The notes: generated by a model from the sequence alone, not told the origin. Positions 24,364-37,749 are shown, counted from the stretch's first letter. The stretch: 64,000 nucleotides of DNA from Gordionus sp. m RMFG-2023 (GCF_954871325.1 NC_088776.1:6889985-6953984), one strand, 5' to 3'. Numbers and translations: made by a program.

Positions 24364-27300
24364 CTAAAAATAGATATTAATAATATATAATGTGAAAATA
24401 GGTTTATTCATTGATAATGTTTATCAGATGTGCCAATAGTACTTTTAGCCGTATCAGCTGATAACGATACCAATTATGTTATTATTGTGTTGGGGAAAAA
24501 AGCAGATTAATACATCAATATTATTATTTTTTGTCTATAATTTATAATAGTAAAACATTTTACTTTTTTTTTAAAAGTGAAATAAATGGAAATAAGAATT
24601 AGCACCCTTTATTAAAGGTTTAACATTTTTTTCATAGATTTACATGCTTAATGTCGGCTAATACTTTTTTTTAATTTATGAGGGTTAATTATTTTAGGAT
24701 ATCGATGAAAAGTATCGACAGATACCAATAAAATATCGATCGATACAGATATTATGTATTGGTGTATCTCTTATGTCTGGTAATCTATAAAAAAAAATAG
24801 ATTACGCTATCAGGAGACTCTTTTTTAGTTGTTTCTTGTTCGTTTACATCTTCCTCGTCTTTATCGCCGCCGTCTTCCTTAGAGTCGCTCTCTTCCTCCT
24901 CTTCTTCATCGACGTCAAAGTGTTCCTCGGGCTCAACCTTTGAATAATATTTTTTTAGTAATATAAAATAATGAGATAAAATATAATAGTTATATTCTGC
25001 GCGATGCTTTAAGTGCATATGATTTATGGAATGGAATTGCTACTCCTCCATATACCATACAAAACAAATAAAGAGGTGGTGACAGAATCTGCTTAAAAAT
25101 GGTGACATGGCTCAGAAAAGTGGCTAACGTAATTAAAATAGAGCGCACCCAAAAAAAATGATTAATGGGTGAACCCGAGTTTAAAGGATAAAGATTGTTA
25201 AGACAAACCTTTGGAAAATAGGGACCCACCTTAAACCCGATGGATAAATTTATTTTTCAAAATAACATTGTCAGCACCATTTCCTAGTTTCGGATGTAGG
25301 AATATTAAAATACCACCCCTTAAACTAGGGTTGGCAAAATTTTTGATTACTTTAAACAATTAAATTCAAATACCAGTTGCAATGTACTGTCAAAGGTAGA
25401 CATAAAATATCGATCTTTCAATTTTTACATCTAAATTTTGGATGCTATCAATGATAATTCACATATAAAATTTTTAAAAACAAATAGAATATCTTTTTTT
25501 AAATTGTATTTTTATTATTCTAATTTATAATGATTAAATTATTTTTATGGTAAATGCTAAATATAGTAAAATAAATTTTAAAAATGCTGATGTTTCTATT
25601 ATTTTTACTAAATTTTATAAGATTTTATTTTCCTAAACTGCAAACTCTGAACCCTGTTTTTTTAGAATATTAATTCCTCACTACATTGAGAATAGAATTA
25701 TACGATTGCCAATTAATTGTCGAAAATTGAAACAATGAAATATAAATAAGGTATTTTTTTTATTTAATACGTAATAATTAATAGTACAATTTGGTAGTTT
25801 TTATATAAAATTACTTATTTATGTCCTTGCCTTTCTTTATATTAAGTAAAATATAAATTAGGTATTTTTTTTATCTAATAAATCATTACTAGCATTGGTA
25901 GTTTTCATATAAAAATTACTTAATTAGAAAATAATCTGTCCTTGCCTTTCTTCATATTAAGTATTTTGATCCAATTTAGTAAATAGAATTTTATTTAAAA
26001 TTTCGATTAAAATCGCTGATTTTTTCTTAAAATCAAATTGGTTTTTATTGACCAACCCTACCTTAAAACTTAATTATTGCCATGGTCTAATTTTTAAATT
26101 TCCTCTTTAATATAAAATATTATTTTTCTAATTTCGCATGTAGAAATAGTAAAATACTACCCCTCAAACCCTAATTATGATTGCTACCTGTAGGTTAGAT
26201 CTATTATATTATTCTCATAGTTATAATTTATTCCTTAATTATGTAGAATGAAATTTATCTAAGACAGGGAAAGCTATTTAAATATAATCGGCTAAATCAT
26301 TTCTATATTTCCCAATTAAAATGACAAAATGACCACAATTAGTAATTTACATATTCGCCTTCTTCCACACGCAAACACATCATATTTTAAATATTTTTCG
26401 TTACTTCAGAGTCAGCCAAGTTGAAGGTCATTTTCATCATTTTCTCGACACGATTTGAATATCCTTTGGTATCGGCCAAGTTATAACCGGACCTCAGAGT
26501 GGCCGTTTCGAAAAGCACCAAGGCTATATCTTTGGCAAGTTCGTCCTCTTTGTCTTCCTGTTATATTCAAATGCTTTTTAATGATTCAATATATAATTTA
26601 TATTTTTCTATTCATTAATTTATACGGGTGCGAGTTTTTAATGAAATAACTTATATGAAAATCCTGAAATTTTTCAGTAAAATTTAATTTTTTACTTCAA
26701 CCCTCCTCAATAGTTCTTTGATCAGTGGATGTCTAGGATTGATTTCCAAAGTTTTTTTCATGTTGGCGTAATACCTTATAAAGATAATGATATATTTTAT
26801 TATACCATGAATATATAATTAATACATAAGTTTTGATTATAATATGAAATAAATTTTTTTTTAAATATCATTCACTCTCTTAAAATATTGATGCTCGTAA
26901 AACTTAATTCTAATCTTTCTTTATTAAAATCTGAGCAGTAGTGACATAACAGCTCGGCGCCGTGATAGGTTTATTAAGGGAAATTAAAAACTCGGTATTT
27001 GGGTCATTCGTTTTGACGTAAGTGGACGATTTCATCATTCTCTCCATGTTGGCATCCCAGCCGTAGGTTTGCGCCACCAAAACTAGAGGGGAATCGGATA
27101 GCCGTTTGGATAATATTACTTTCTCGGCCTATTAGCGCATTTATATTACATTCGAATTAATTAAGTAAGCGGGCATTCGTGTACAAGTATTAGCCCTACA
27201 TTTTATTAATAAAAGGCGCAATCTATTCCAGAATCGGAGTTCCTTCAACGAGATGCTTCACACGTGCATATAGTATTTATAATCGCGCAAAGGCCCTCCG

Positions 27301-30300
27301 ATCCTGTTTTAATTATTAAAATTAATAAACTGTATCGCTTTAAAATGTAGCAAATTTAGGGCAATAAATAAGAGGTAAAAAATTGTAAAGAAAAGCAAGC
27401 TAATATTATAAATTTGATAAAGCAAGCGATATTAGTAGCAACGATTAATTTATAATACGTATGGAAAATAAAATAAAGCGAGTTATATAGATATGTGATG
27501 ATTGTTTTAAAGGTTAAAAAAAAATATTATAAGAAAGCGGTTAAAAATGCACCATAGATTTTGGACTTATGCGCAGAAAGAGGCTAAAAGCAAGCATTTT
27601 TGGTAAGAATCAGGCCATTATAGGAACTACGGCTAAATTCCCTCCTAATATCAGACTGAATGGCAGGATTGGTGGAGCGCAAATTGAGGGAATTTAAAAT
27701 TCTATTGTTTACCTTATTAACTTTGAATATTAATTGTTTTTACAATTATTGGGAATCAATATTCTTTTTGCTCTGGCATCATAATATGAATATTTGGAAA
27801 ATAAAAAATAAAAACATGTATAACCTCAATTCTTTTCAGCAACAAAAGTTATCATTATCTATGTAGATATTTGGAATATCTCTTTAAATTCAATTATAGC
27901 AGAGTTTTCAAAAAAAATCTCTCTAACTCAATTTCTATCTTTCATATTTTAAGCCAAATTTTAAAAAATATATTTTCGCCCTCAAAATTATCCTTAAAAT
28001 TGAAAATATCCCAAAATCATAATATGCAATTTTATTCTTGTAGATATGTGGCTAACGAAAGCCGCCTTATTGGATCTTTCACTGTCATTTTTTTATATCC
28101 TTATTATTAGTTCGTGAAACCCGCAGCCCAATAAATTTCTCATCTCTCTGGCATATATGATCGTCTCAAGATGCGAAATTCAAATTGTTATTGTTCAGAC
28201 GCAAATCATAAACTTTGTAGGCGTTTACACTTCCGAGCATTCGACAATAGGCAAGGATAAACTTTCACTCAATAAACGGCACTCTTAAAAGTCAGGATTT
28301 TTTTTAAAAAAATGCACGCGCGCTCAATATTTTTTTTTAAACAATGCAAATCCTTATTACTCTGACATGGGGTCGTTTGTTTTAGCGTAGGCGGAAGACT
28401 TCATGAGCCTCTCCATGTTACCGCTCCAGCCATAAGTACTAGCCACTAGGGCGCAAGAGGAGGCCGCTAACCTTTGAGAAATTTGAGATTTTTCGATCTA
28501 TTTTGCACGGAAATTCACAATATTTATAAAATAATCCATTTAAAATTTAGTACTAAATAATGCAACAAATAAAATTGATAAATATTATAAAATGTGTCAT
28601 TTTTTTTAAATAATGTTTAATCCTTATTTATAAGAAAATGCTTGATTTATCATATAAATGGAGAATTTTTTTTTATACCAGTGTTTAAAGTGTTAAAAGT
28701 AGTTAAGAGAAAAAATGATTTTAAGAAATGGTAAGAAATTGACTTGTTAACGGGTTGAAATTTAGGGAAATCCTCTTATAAAAATGAATGCCTAAAGATT
28801 AAGTCATATTAAGAAATGTGTAGAGATGTAGAGATTTTTTTTAAAAAAAAACAATTTATAATGATTATAAATTAGCAAATAATGATAGTTTAAATTTGAT
28901 AGTGACTATTATTTTTTTTGCAAACCTTATCTTTCAAACCGTTTTCCTTAAGCCACGTGGTGAGGGGCTCGAATTTCTTTTCCATCTCCTTTTGTTTCTC
29001 ATCTCCCTTCTTTCCTTCGTCCAATTTGAGTCCTTCTTTAGCTACGTTCTAATAAAAAAAATTTTTTAAACAAATTTCTTATAACACTGTGAATGCTAGG
29101 CCCACCTACGAACCGCATTACGAATGTTGGCATTGACAAATTATAATGCTTATTAGGATTAAACCGTAATAACTCAACTTTCACTTTAAAAATATGGCAA
29201 CTTGATTTAATACGGTTTTCCCATTTATAATGTTAAAAACCTTTAATGATTTAAAACGTTCAATGTTTGGGGGGGGGGCTCATGTTGCCAAAATTAAAAT
29301 CTAACAAAATAAAATTTTATATGCCCTTAAGTCGGCTTAATTTGGATACTTTGCTTTTTAGTATAGACTAAAAAGTATCGGATGGAGGACGTATTTTAGT
29401 GGCATTGCTATTTTTCGTATATTATTCTCATTTTTTTGTTTTTAAATTTTTTCTTCTATTGAGCCAATACTTAAAAGATGGGTAAATAGCCGGCCATTAA
29501 GTATTAAGCTGGACACGACCTTAAATCTGAATATTATTAATTTTTTTTTTCTCACCATAAACTTTTTGCCATCAAATTCTGGCAAAGCTTGAATGCAATA
29601 CTCGTCGATGGATTCAGTCAAGTAAAGGACTTCGTAACCTTTCTTCAAGAGCCTTTCCACGAAAGGTGAGTTTTTAACCTGTTAAATATCATTGTGGTAA
29701 AATAAAAATTGAGAAATGGTACAATATTTTAATAAAACGTATCATCGTAACAAGGTAAATTTCACAACAGAGTTCCAAGTTTGACCAGATTTATTTTAAA
29801 ATAAAAATACTTAAGCTTAGATGTCTGAAGATTTTTTAAAAGAGAAAGCTCATAGGCTTTTTATGATCAAATTTTACCAAAAATTTATATATTTTGTAAA
29901 AATGTTCCACAAGTAAATCTTTTCTGATTTTATGCATTAAAAATTATATCACAATCAAATCACAAATTTTTTTTTAAATCTTCTTCAGGAAAGAATCTCA
30001 AATTTTGTGTTCTTCAAGAGATTTTTTCTCATAAAATTTTGGCAAAAAAATCTTCCAGTTTTTGAAGATTTTTTTAAATCTCTAGTTCTAACTGCTCTTC
30101 GATCTATTTTACAGCTTAGCGATTTTAAAAGGAAGCGTCACGCCATTTATCGGTTTACCTTTATTATTATTATTATTATCAAACCCCGATTTCAAAAAAA
30201 AAATAATTCGGCCTGAGGGCTACGATCCGCTTTGCTTACGCCATTATAATATAAAAATAGGTTTGATAAGGTTGCCATTTAAATGGTACAATATTACGAT

Positions 30301-33300
30301 AATGTTTATCATATGAATGTATGATACCTCGGCCATATTTTGTCCGGCTACGAAATAAATGAACTCCTGCTTGTCCTTCATCCTCTCAACGTAGGAGGAT
30401 AAGGAAATGGCTTCCGTTTCGTTGTAGGACGAAAAGAACCTGACTAACCTGGCCAAACGATTCCTGTTCGAAGGGTCCTCTACTACGCCCAACTTCATGC
30501 TAAATGTAAATAATATTTAAATAAATGTTAGGTGTTTTAGTAGGGTTCCATGATTGATCAGTCCGAAGTCGCCCCGGATTAACTCGGAAATTGGCTTCTG
30601 TAGAATAGAATCAACCGTAGTACAGAACCTCCAAACAACATAAAAGTTAATTTTATTAACTAGTGCGTAACCTAAAAAAACCGAACCCCCTTAAAAATAA
30701 GGCAACCCAATAATATTAATTTTAGCATGTCATACTTGGTGCTATACTCCTTCCAAAACTTTATAAAGTCCTCGGCACCGAGTTTCTTAATCATATCCAG
30801 GACCTTGCGAATAAGTTTTTTCTTGATGACCTTGAGGAGCTTGCTATGCTGAAGCGTTTCGCGGCTCACGTTGAGAGGTAAGTCGTCCGAATCCACGATG
30901 CCGATCACGAAAGATAGATATTTTGGCATCATATCGTCAAAGTCGCTCGTGATGAAAACGCGACGAACGTAGAGCTTTATGTGGTCAACCTTTTTACCTG
31001 TGTGTTTATTGTCGCAAAGAGAAGAGATGTTTAAAGTTTATGCATACTTTTGGGCAAAAAAATATAATAAATTATGACTTAAGAAATAGTATAATTCTAA
31101 TGATTCGATATATGCTTTGCTTTCCTATACGGTAATATCTACAAAGATGACCATTTATTACTGATCTTGGCTGATCTCCCACCAAAATTAGCATGTATTC
31201 GAATATTTTATATTAAAGAATTTCGGTTTTGGAAATTTTTAAAAAATAGGTTTGTATTTCCGATCCTTAGAGCCATGGTTCTGGCTCTAAACTCTCATAG
31301 AATTGGTTATCGCGTTAAAAATGAATTAGTGAAATCTAAATAATCCCATTCACGTAAGGCCAAGAAGAGCCAGTACACTCTCGTTTTAGCGCAAATGTTA
31401 GGCAAACCATAAAATAAAAAGTTTCGAAAAATAAATAAATGTATAATAACCTACCGTAATCGGTAAACATGTTAGCGGGAGCCGATTTTCCGATATACAA
31501 AATAGATTTGAAGGTAAGTTCGCCTTCCGCGTTGAAGTGTATGTAAGCCAAAGGTTCCTGAGTCTCCTTGGAAATGGCTTTGTAAAATTCTACGTATTCC
31601 TCGGATTTTATATCTGCCGGTCTAGAATGATTTATTTTATTAAAAAGAATTTAATATTTATTGGAAGATATCTTTGATTCAACAAAAAATTGAGGCTTGC
31701 AACGATATATTAAAAAAAGTGGCTATTCATTATTTCCTCTCTTACATTGCATGATCTTACAAATTATATTTGTTTAAATCTTTAGGAAATTTTAAACAAA
31801 AACTGTCACTATTCACAACAATTTAAAAAATAAATTGTTATTGCGTGAGCCAGAAAATATTTTTCTTGACTAGAATGGATTTTAGGTTTTTAAAAAAAAT
31901 TGAATTATATAGTATTTACAAATAATTCAAAAAATTAATTATTCGCCGAATAATTCGTTATTCGTAAATTTCGAAACGGATATCGAATAATTTTAGATTG
32001 CTTACTTAACATTAAAAACATAAATTTAACTTTCTAGTCCAAATAGGCTTAGCTCCGTTCATGATTTTCCAATCCCATACGGTCTTTTCGACAGTTTTGG
32101 GGGCTTTTTTTACTTTATCTTCATTCACTTCTTCTACCTAAAAAATAGAATTTTTTTTTAAATTCGAATCTTGATTCGCTTTAAATCTCAAAATAGTCCA
32201 AGATATTTATTCCAAAGTTACAAATTATATATCGTTTGGAAGGCAACCTAGAGGTGCGCTTTAAGAAAATGAGAAAGAGAGAAAAAAATCTATTACTACA
32301 CCGGTTAAAAGGAAAAATATAAATTCGTTTAAAACGTTTGTCAATCGTGAAAATAAAAATTTTAAGTACTTTCGTATCTTCATCATCATCGGGAGACTTC
32401 TTATCTACCGTCTCTTCGCCTTCTTTTTCCTCCGGTTTGACAGTTTCCATATCGGGTTCTGGAACCTTTTCCACCTATAAAAAATATATCAAATCAAGAA
32501 AGGAAAATCGAAATATTAAACAATTTTTTGGGGGGGATTTTAAGATTCAAAGGATACAACAAAAAGTAATCTCCTTGTTTTTTCATTACCTTTTCTAAGA
32601 AATAAAATTTTTCTTTTTTTATAAAACTTATAATAACCATCAGCTAAAAGAAATAGGTAAAATTATCATTGACGGGCCGCGCTCATTTGAACTGGTGTTG
32701 TTAAACGGTCAGATTTTTAAAAACGGCCAACCCAGCATTTTAGCACAAAAAAAATACTACAAAAACCTGGAGGTTTTCCTGATCGATGGCAGTAGTGTTG
32801 TTAAACAGGCCCGATTAAGATTTTAGCCAAAATAATATTACGTAAACCGGGAGATTTCGCTCATAAATGGGAGAAAGGTTTGTAACCTCTATTTATCAAA
32901 TCCCTAGGCTTACGTCATTTTGGGCTAAAAAACAAACACCAGATGGCAGATAGGGTTGGATATCTATCAATAAAATCCAGAGGTTTTGAGCTATATTATT
33001 TTGGCTATAATCTTAATTTAAAATAGGGTAAATCGTTTTACAACGTCAATTAGAAAAAATATATCCAGTATGACTTACAATCTAAAAATAACAATTTCTT
33101 CCCAGCTAATATTTAGTAACTAATTTTATAAATAATAAAAAAAAAATTTAATGATTTTTTATTTACTCCGAGTCTAAAAAAATATTTACGTGATAAGCCA
33201 CCTTTTTATTTGATGAAAAATTTTTTTTTAAAAAAATGAGGCCAATACATGCTTTTCAAATTTAAAAAAAAAATTATTTAAAAAAATGGTTTCGTTTATT

Positions 33301-36300
33301 GTCATCTTTTTAAGTAATTTTCTTTGTATAAGTCTTTCATTCTGTTGAGGTATTGATTAACCTCAACATGATTTTATTATCGCATTGGTTTATTTAATTA
33401 TCAAGCCTAATGGGTTAATGTGTTAAAAACGATCACATTAAGATTAAATAGCTATATTGATTTTGATAATATGTAAATCTATTTGTTAATATAGATTGAA
33501 TCTTTTTTACTAGTAAAAAAAAAATTGATAATTTTTAAAACAATTTTGTTCAAATGATTTTAAAATTAAAGTAAACCCGTTTAATGCTTTCTTTATTTCT
33601 TTCGGTAATATTCAATGGCATTAATACTAACCTATACTGATATCTTATTTGTTAAAAAGTGTTAATACATTAAAGTAAGCCATTGAAAGGCGTATGGACC
33701 TAACGACATTAACTAACGCTTATGTGCGTCAATTTGGGTTAATATTATTGTCATTGGTGGTATAGGCCAAACACCCAACATAATGGCCAAAAAAAATGGT
33801 ATCGTTTAATATCTCTGTTTTATACTAAATATATAATTAAATCATCGAAATTTGATTCAAGCATAATTTAAATGTGACAAGAATGTTATTTTACACTCAA
33901 AGGTTTAATAAATTAATAAAAATGCTTACAGATTTCTCGTACAAGTAAATGGGAAAGTTGATAAACTGGCTGTATTTTTTGATCAAATCCCTCAGAGTAT
34001 TCTCTTCCAAGAAATCCTGCGTTTCTTCCTTCATGTAAAGGCTGAAGAAATAAATTTAAAAATATTCATTTAAAATAAATGCGTGCACAATATAATTTAT
34101 GTGGCTGAATTAAACAGGATTCAAATTACAAATATTGATTCTGATTGTTCAAATTGATCTAGAAATGGATAACTTATAAATAAAAATCCCCGCTCATCAT
34201 GTACAACACTATTATCTTTATTTCTTTCCCTTTTCTTTTATTCTTTCTATGTAATCCATTTATTATCATTTTTAGTGCCCTTGTTGCGAGAACCCCCATT
34301 TTTAAATCCTTTGCAGCAAAAAATTGTGAACATAAATTTAAAATGCAAAACTTTTGATTTCGAATAAACTCTAATCTCACAACTAGTAATCATTTAAATT
34401 AAAAGTAAGCATAGTTTTTGGTTACAAATTCAATATTTCACAATGTTTTTTTAATACCTGACTTGGGTACCCCTTCCAAGAGTGTTTCCTCTGGGATCAG
34501 CGGCCACACTGAAACTTTCCGCGTCTGATTCCCAGATATGCTGAGTGTCGTCCATGTTATTTTTACTGACAACGACAACACGGTCAGCAACTAGGAAAGA
34601 TGCGTAAAATCCCACACCGAATTGACCAATCAGGTCACTGGCCTGATGAGATGATCCATCCGAGAAAGTCTTCAGGAACTCGCTAGTGCCTGAACGAGCT
34701 ATCGTACCTAAGAAATATATTATTTTTGGTATCAGAGTTTGTATCTAGATATAAAAATGTGGTATCTGTATATATACACTTTTATTAAAAGATCTCTATC
34801 TCTACTATTTTAGAGGCTGTATCTAATTTACTTTTTAACTATCACACAATGGATGAAAACATGGTAGATTTTAAATTATATTATTATTTTATTTATATTA
34901 ATTTAAAAATATGTATCAAATTTTTTAGATTAATATTTATAGGCAATCTCTGAAAATTAATCAAATAATTTAATGTTAGATTTAAATATTTATAGGCAAT
35001 CTCTGAAAATTAATCAAATAATTTAATGTTAGATTTAAATATTTATATAAGTTTAGCATTCATCAAATTTTGAATAATTTTTTCAAAAATGAATGTCAAA
35101 ATTTTAATATATTTAATGATTAAAGCAATAACAACCACTTTGTCATCAAGTGGAGTGAATGATAAAAATTTTGAGAACATTTTATTATTAATATCTAAAA
35201 ATTATTTATAATTATTTAATTAAATATTTTGTTTATAAATTATTTAAATCTAATAATCATTTTAATTATATATTTGTATATAGATGTGATATCAGCTGAA
35301 CAAATTTTTTAGCTGACTTGTACTATTTGCATCTGGGTTTTATACGCCCAACCTGGATTTTTTAAAAATATATTACATTCATTTTTAATTTTTGTAGCTA
35401 ACAATGATGATTTATAATATATAGCCTGGTCTGGCCCGGGTAATTTTAAAAAAAAAAGTTTTAGACTTGACCTAGGTTTCTTTAAAAAAATCAAAATAAA
35501 ATACAGCTGAGCCCATGTATCCGGGTTAAGCTTAGGGCCTGGCCTGTATCTGATTTAGATTGTTTTTGACTATGTATCTATATCTAGATCTATTTTTATA
35601 TGATGTTTCTGTAGCTATTTGAAAAATATCTTTTTACAACACTGGTAATAATCTTCAATAATTATATATGTGGGGAGGGGGTGGATATTGTTATATTTAA
35701 TGCAAAGGTCAAATATTTTTTCCCCTCAAGCATATTTAAAAATTTCCACCATTTCATATAATTTTGGCTCTATTCTATTATCTATTATTGTTTTATATAA
35801 AATTGAATATATGAGCATATAATTATTGCCAGTTTTATATTTCATTTCAATAGCCAAGGTTTGTAACATATTTTTAGTTTAAAGCATACCCAGCTTGAAT
35901 TTTTAAATTGCCATCATTTTATGGGCCTTGTGGGTATCAAATTTAATTAAAATGATAATTTTTTAAAAAGCAAAAATTCTTAAAAATTTTCAAATTATGA
36001 TTTTTTTGCTGTAGTGAAAAAATGGCACTTTTGAAAACAAATATTGCCCCAAATTGGTTGATGTTTAGGTAATTTAAAAGTTAAGGATTAATTGATCCAG
36101 AGAAAGGACTTTAGATGGGAAATTAAACTTTTGTAGTAAAAGTACAAATAGATATAAAAATGGAATGTTATAAAATAATTATATTTTATTTGAAAACCTA
36201 AAAAATAAACTTAGTAACATGAAAGGTTAGTCATTGTTTGCTATAAGCATATAATAACACAAAGGCATTCATGTATTGTAATTTACAAAATTGATAATGT

Positions 36301-37257
36301 TAAAATATGCTGCTACACTATCCATTAACAATAAATTATAAATTGTATTTGGTATTTACCTTAAATGAGGCCTTAATGTAGGTCTATATTATATTTATTG
36401 TTAATTTTAAAAATATATTAAGGTTGAATTACTTTATAATAACTTAAGAATCTCATTTTATAAAAATAACAACTAATTTGAATATGTTGTATTTTATAAA
36501 CATCATTAAATTATGTGGAAATTTATAAATAAGAATAAAAATTAAGTAGATAATTTTCAATATATGATTTTAAAAAAAATTCTACCTAAATTATTTATCA
36601 AATCTTCTTTTGTCATTCCAATACCAGTGTCAATGATATGAAGAATATGATTTTCCTTATCAACCTTATCAAATGCAATATAGAGATTGTTAATTAAATT
36701 TGAATACCTTAATCATGATTTTGAGATCTTTATTAGTATCTAAAACTGATGAGTCTGTAACACTCAAAAATCTAATTTTATCAAGAGCATCAGCAGCATT
36801 TGATATAAGCTCACGAAGAAATATCTAGGAAAAATATTATATTAAAGAGTAAAATTTAATTATAATATAATTTGTTATCTAACATTTTAATATTACTTCT
36901 TTGTTTTTATATAGAGAATTTATAATTAATTTCATCATTCTATCCACTTCTGCTTGATACTGAAATTTTTCCATCTTTGATTTTAAAACTTTAGCTTCTT
37001 CAGTATTTAAGCCATCCAGAACCAAAGATTCTGGTTCTCTATTTTTGAATACATTATATTATTTATTATATAAATTTACCTTTTAAGTAGGTTATCATCT
37101 GTTTTTAAACCATCACTTTGTTGTACCAAATTTTCTGAAATTGGTACTTTTGAATTAGACTTGACGAATACTAAAAAATATGATTTTTATTAATATTTTA
37201 GGACTAAATTATACCTTGGAATATGGCAAAATATGCAATCAAAAGTTTCATTAACAT
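24343..37257 (-). CDS. HSP90B1: Endoplasmin (GRP94), the ER-resident HSP90
   Basis: An ATP-driven chaperone of the ER lumen folding secreted and membrane clients. Nineteen exons (minus): 37215-37257, 37080-37170, 36897-37038, 36708-36824, 36586-36664, 34458-34707, 33930-34041, 32370-32474, 32031-32137, 31455-31621, 30736-30997, 30328-30499, 29556-29678, 28926-29048, 28361-28497 (or 26992-27128), 26696-26774, 26405-26557, 24806-24937, 24343-24363. All phases agree and give 804 residues; human GRP94 has 803. Visible parts are a hydrophobic start [13 protein letters not shown], the ATPase with [21 protein letters not shown] and [14 protein letters not shown], an acidic linker about 280-325, the middle domain with [12 protein letters not shown]-terminal [12 protein letters not shown] and [11 protein letters not shown], an acidic tail, and final KDEL. 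No break was seen. Exons 1-5 are A+T-rich with mostly 41-72 bp introns; later exons are richer in G+C with introns up to 1.9 kb. Exon 9's donor is GTTAAA, slightly unusual. Confidence 0.95.
25326..26060. mobile_element. hAT-type MITE in GRP94 intron 17
   Basis: The ends TAGGGTTGGCAA and TTGACCAACCCTA are inverted repeats. They are flanked by CCTTAAAC (25318-25325) and CCTTAAAA (26061-26068), a 7-of-8 match consistent with an 8-bp hAT target duplication. Inside is a tandem duplication (25737-25975). No transposase frame. It lies wholly inside the intron between the [10 protein letters not shown] exon and the acidic-tail exon. Confidence 0.65.
25737..25975. repeat. Tandem duplication of about 115 bp inside the intron 17 MITE
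   Basis: Two direct copies share AATATAAATAAGGTATTTTT/AATATAAATTAGGTATTTTT, TTGGTAGTTTT(T/C)ATATAAAA and GTCCTTGCCTTTCTT(T/C)ATAT in the same order. The second copy has a small insertion. A few substitutions separate the copies. Confidence 0.7.
26992..27128 (-). CDS. HSP90B1: GRP94 alternative exon 15b (client-binding helix variant)
   Basis: A second version of the C-terminal-domain exon, following a TAATAG acceptor. It is 137 nt, starts in phase 0 and ends in phase 2, exactly like exon 15a. It reads [19 protein letters not shown], then [20 protein letters not shown] and TNDPNT. The frame is open throughout and keeps the HSP90 signature YGWxxNMERxMK. Against 15a, 27 of 45 residues match by my count. 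The changed residues include SG to DA after Trp, L to M in MERxMK, and SxCALVAS to SPLVLVAQ. The donor is GAGTTTTT, weaker than the 15a donor GAGTAATA. It could be a regulated alternative or a minor exon. Using both exons shifts the frame to a stop soon after the junction, as expected for mutually exclusive exons. Confidence 0.75.
28361..28497 (-). CDS. HSP90B1: GRP94 exon 15a (standard client-binding helix)
   Basis: 137 nt, phase 0 to phase 2, with a good acceptor (AAAATAG) and donor (GAGTAATA). It reads [20 protein letters not shown], then [19 protein letters not shown] and TNDPMS, close to human GRP94 in the same place ([20 protein letters not shown] as remembered). This exon supplies the amphipathic helix with Trp and Met residues that contacts clients in HSP90 family structures. 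It is the likely default choice; 15b lies 1.2 kb further along the transcript. Confidence 0.9.
32682..33045. mobile_element. Two MITE family A copies in GRP94 intron 7
   Basis: GTGTTGTTAAACGG at about 32694 begins one truncated copy. A second GTGTTGTTAAACAGG at about 32809 begins a fuller copy with AAAATAATATTACGTAA, GGGAGAAAGG, ATCCCTAGGCTTACG and a right end near 33045. The first terminus is cut off by the second, so one inserted into or beside the other. Both are non-coding. Confidence 0.55.
34932..35040. repeat. Near-perfect 53-bp tandem duplication in GRP94 intron 5
   Basis: The unit containing ATTTATAGGCAATCTCTGAA and TCAAATAATTTAATGTTAGA occurs twice in direct orientation with no difference seen, so the duplication is recent. 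Confidence 0.85.
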
Positions 37258-37329
37258 CTTTTATGGTTATTAAATGAAAAAGAATATGAATGAACTTAAA
37301 ATTTCTAATAATGGAACGCGTTGCGTTAT

Positions 37330-37348
37330 CCAATTGAATTACAAAACG
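37330..37348 (-). promoter_or_regulatory. Degenerate ER-stress-response-element-like site upstream of GRP94
   Basis: CCAAT, exactly nine bases, then AAACG lies 73-91 bases upstream of the GRP94 start codon. The ER stress response element is CCAAT-N9-CCACG and controls GRP94 in animals, so 8 of the 10 fixed positions match with exact spacing. The CCACG half, which binds ATF6, is the part that differs, so function is doubtful. Confidence 0.25.
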
Positions 37349-37749
37349 TAAGTTTTTTAATTTTATGAATCCTCAAAAAAAAGATGAATTTCTTTGAGGT
37401 AACCAGGAATCGTAAAATATCATTGGTAAATACATACCCTTTTTTGGACAGGGAATTAAGATGAGTGAGGTTGCATATTAAAATTAAATATTTATTCTAT
37501 AATCTTTTTCATACATGTTTGTAATGCCAAAGGGTGGATATTTAAAAAGAATATCGGGCTATTAGTTAAATATTAAGATTTTGTCATAAGAAACGGAATT
37601 AGGAAATATTAAGAATAATTTACTACGGAATATTAATACTTCATTAAATCTAATAAACTTTTAAGGGTATAATTCGTAGAAATATTTTGCAAAATTTCGT
37701 TTCTAGGTCTAGAAATTTTTAGAGCCCTGAAATTTCTTAATTTATAGGT

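Noticed and set aside
32338-32598. Plus-strand Ser-rich frame opposite GRP94
   Set aside because: It is the complement of the acidic linker exon (32370-32474) and its intron; GRP94 on the other strand explains it.
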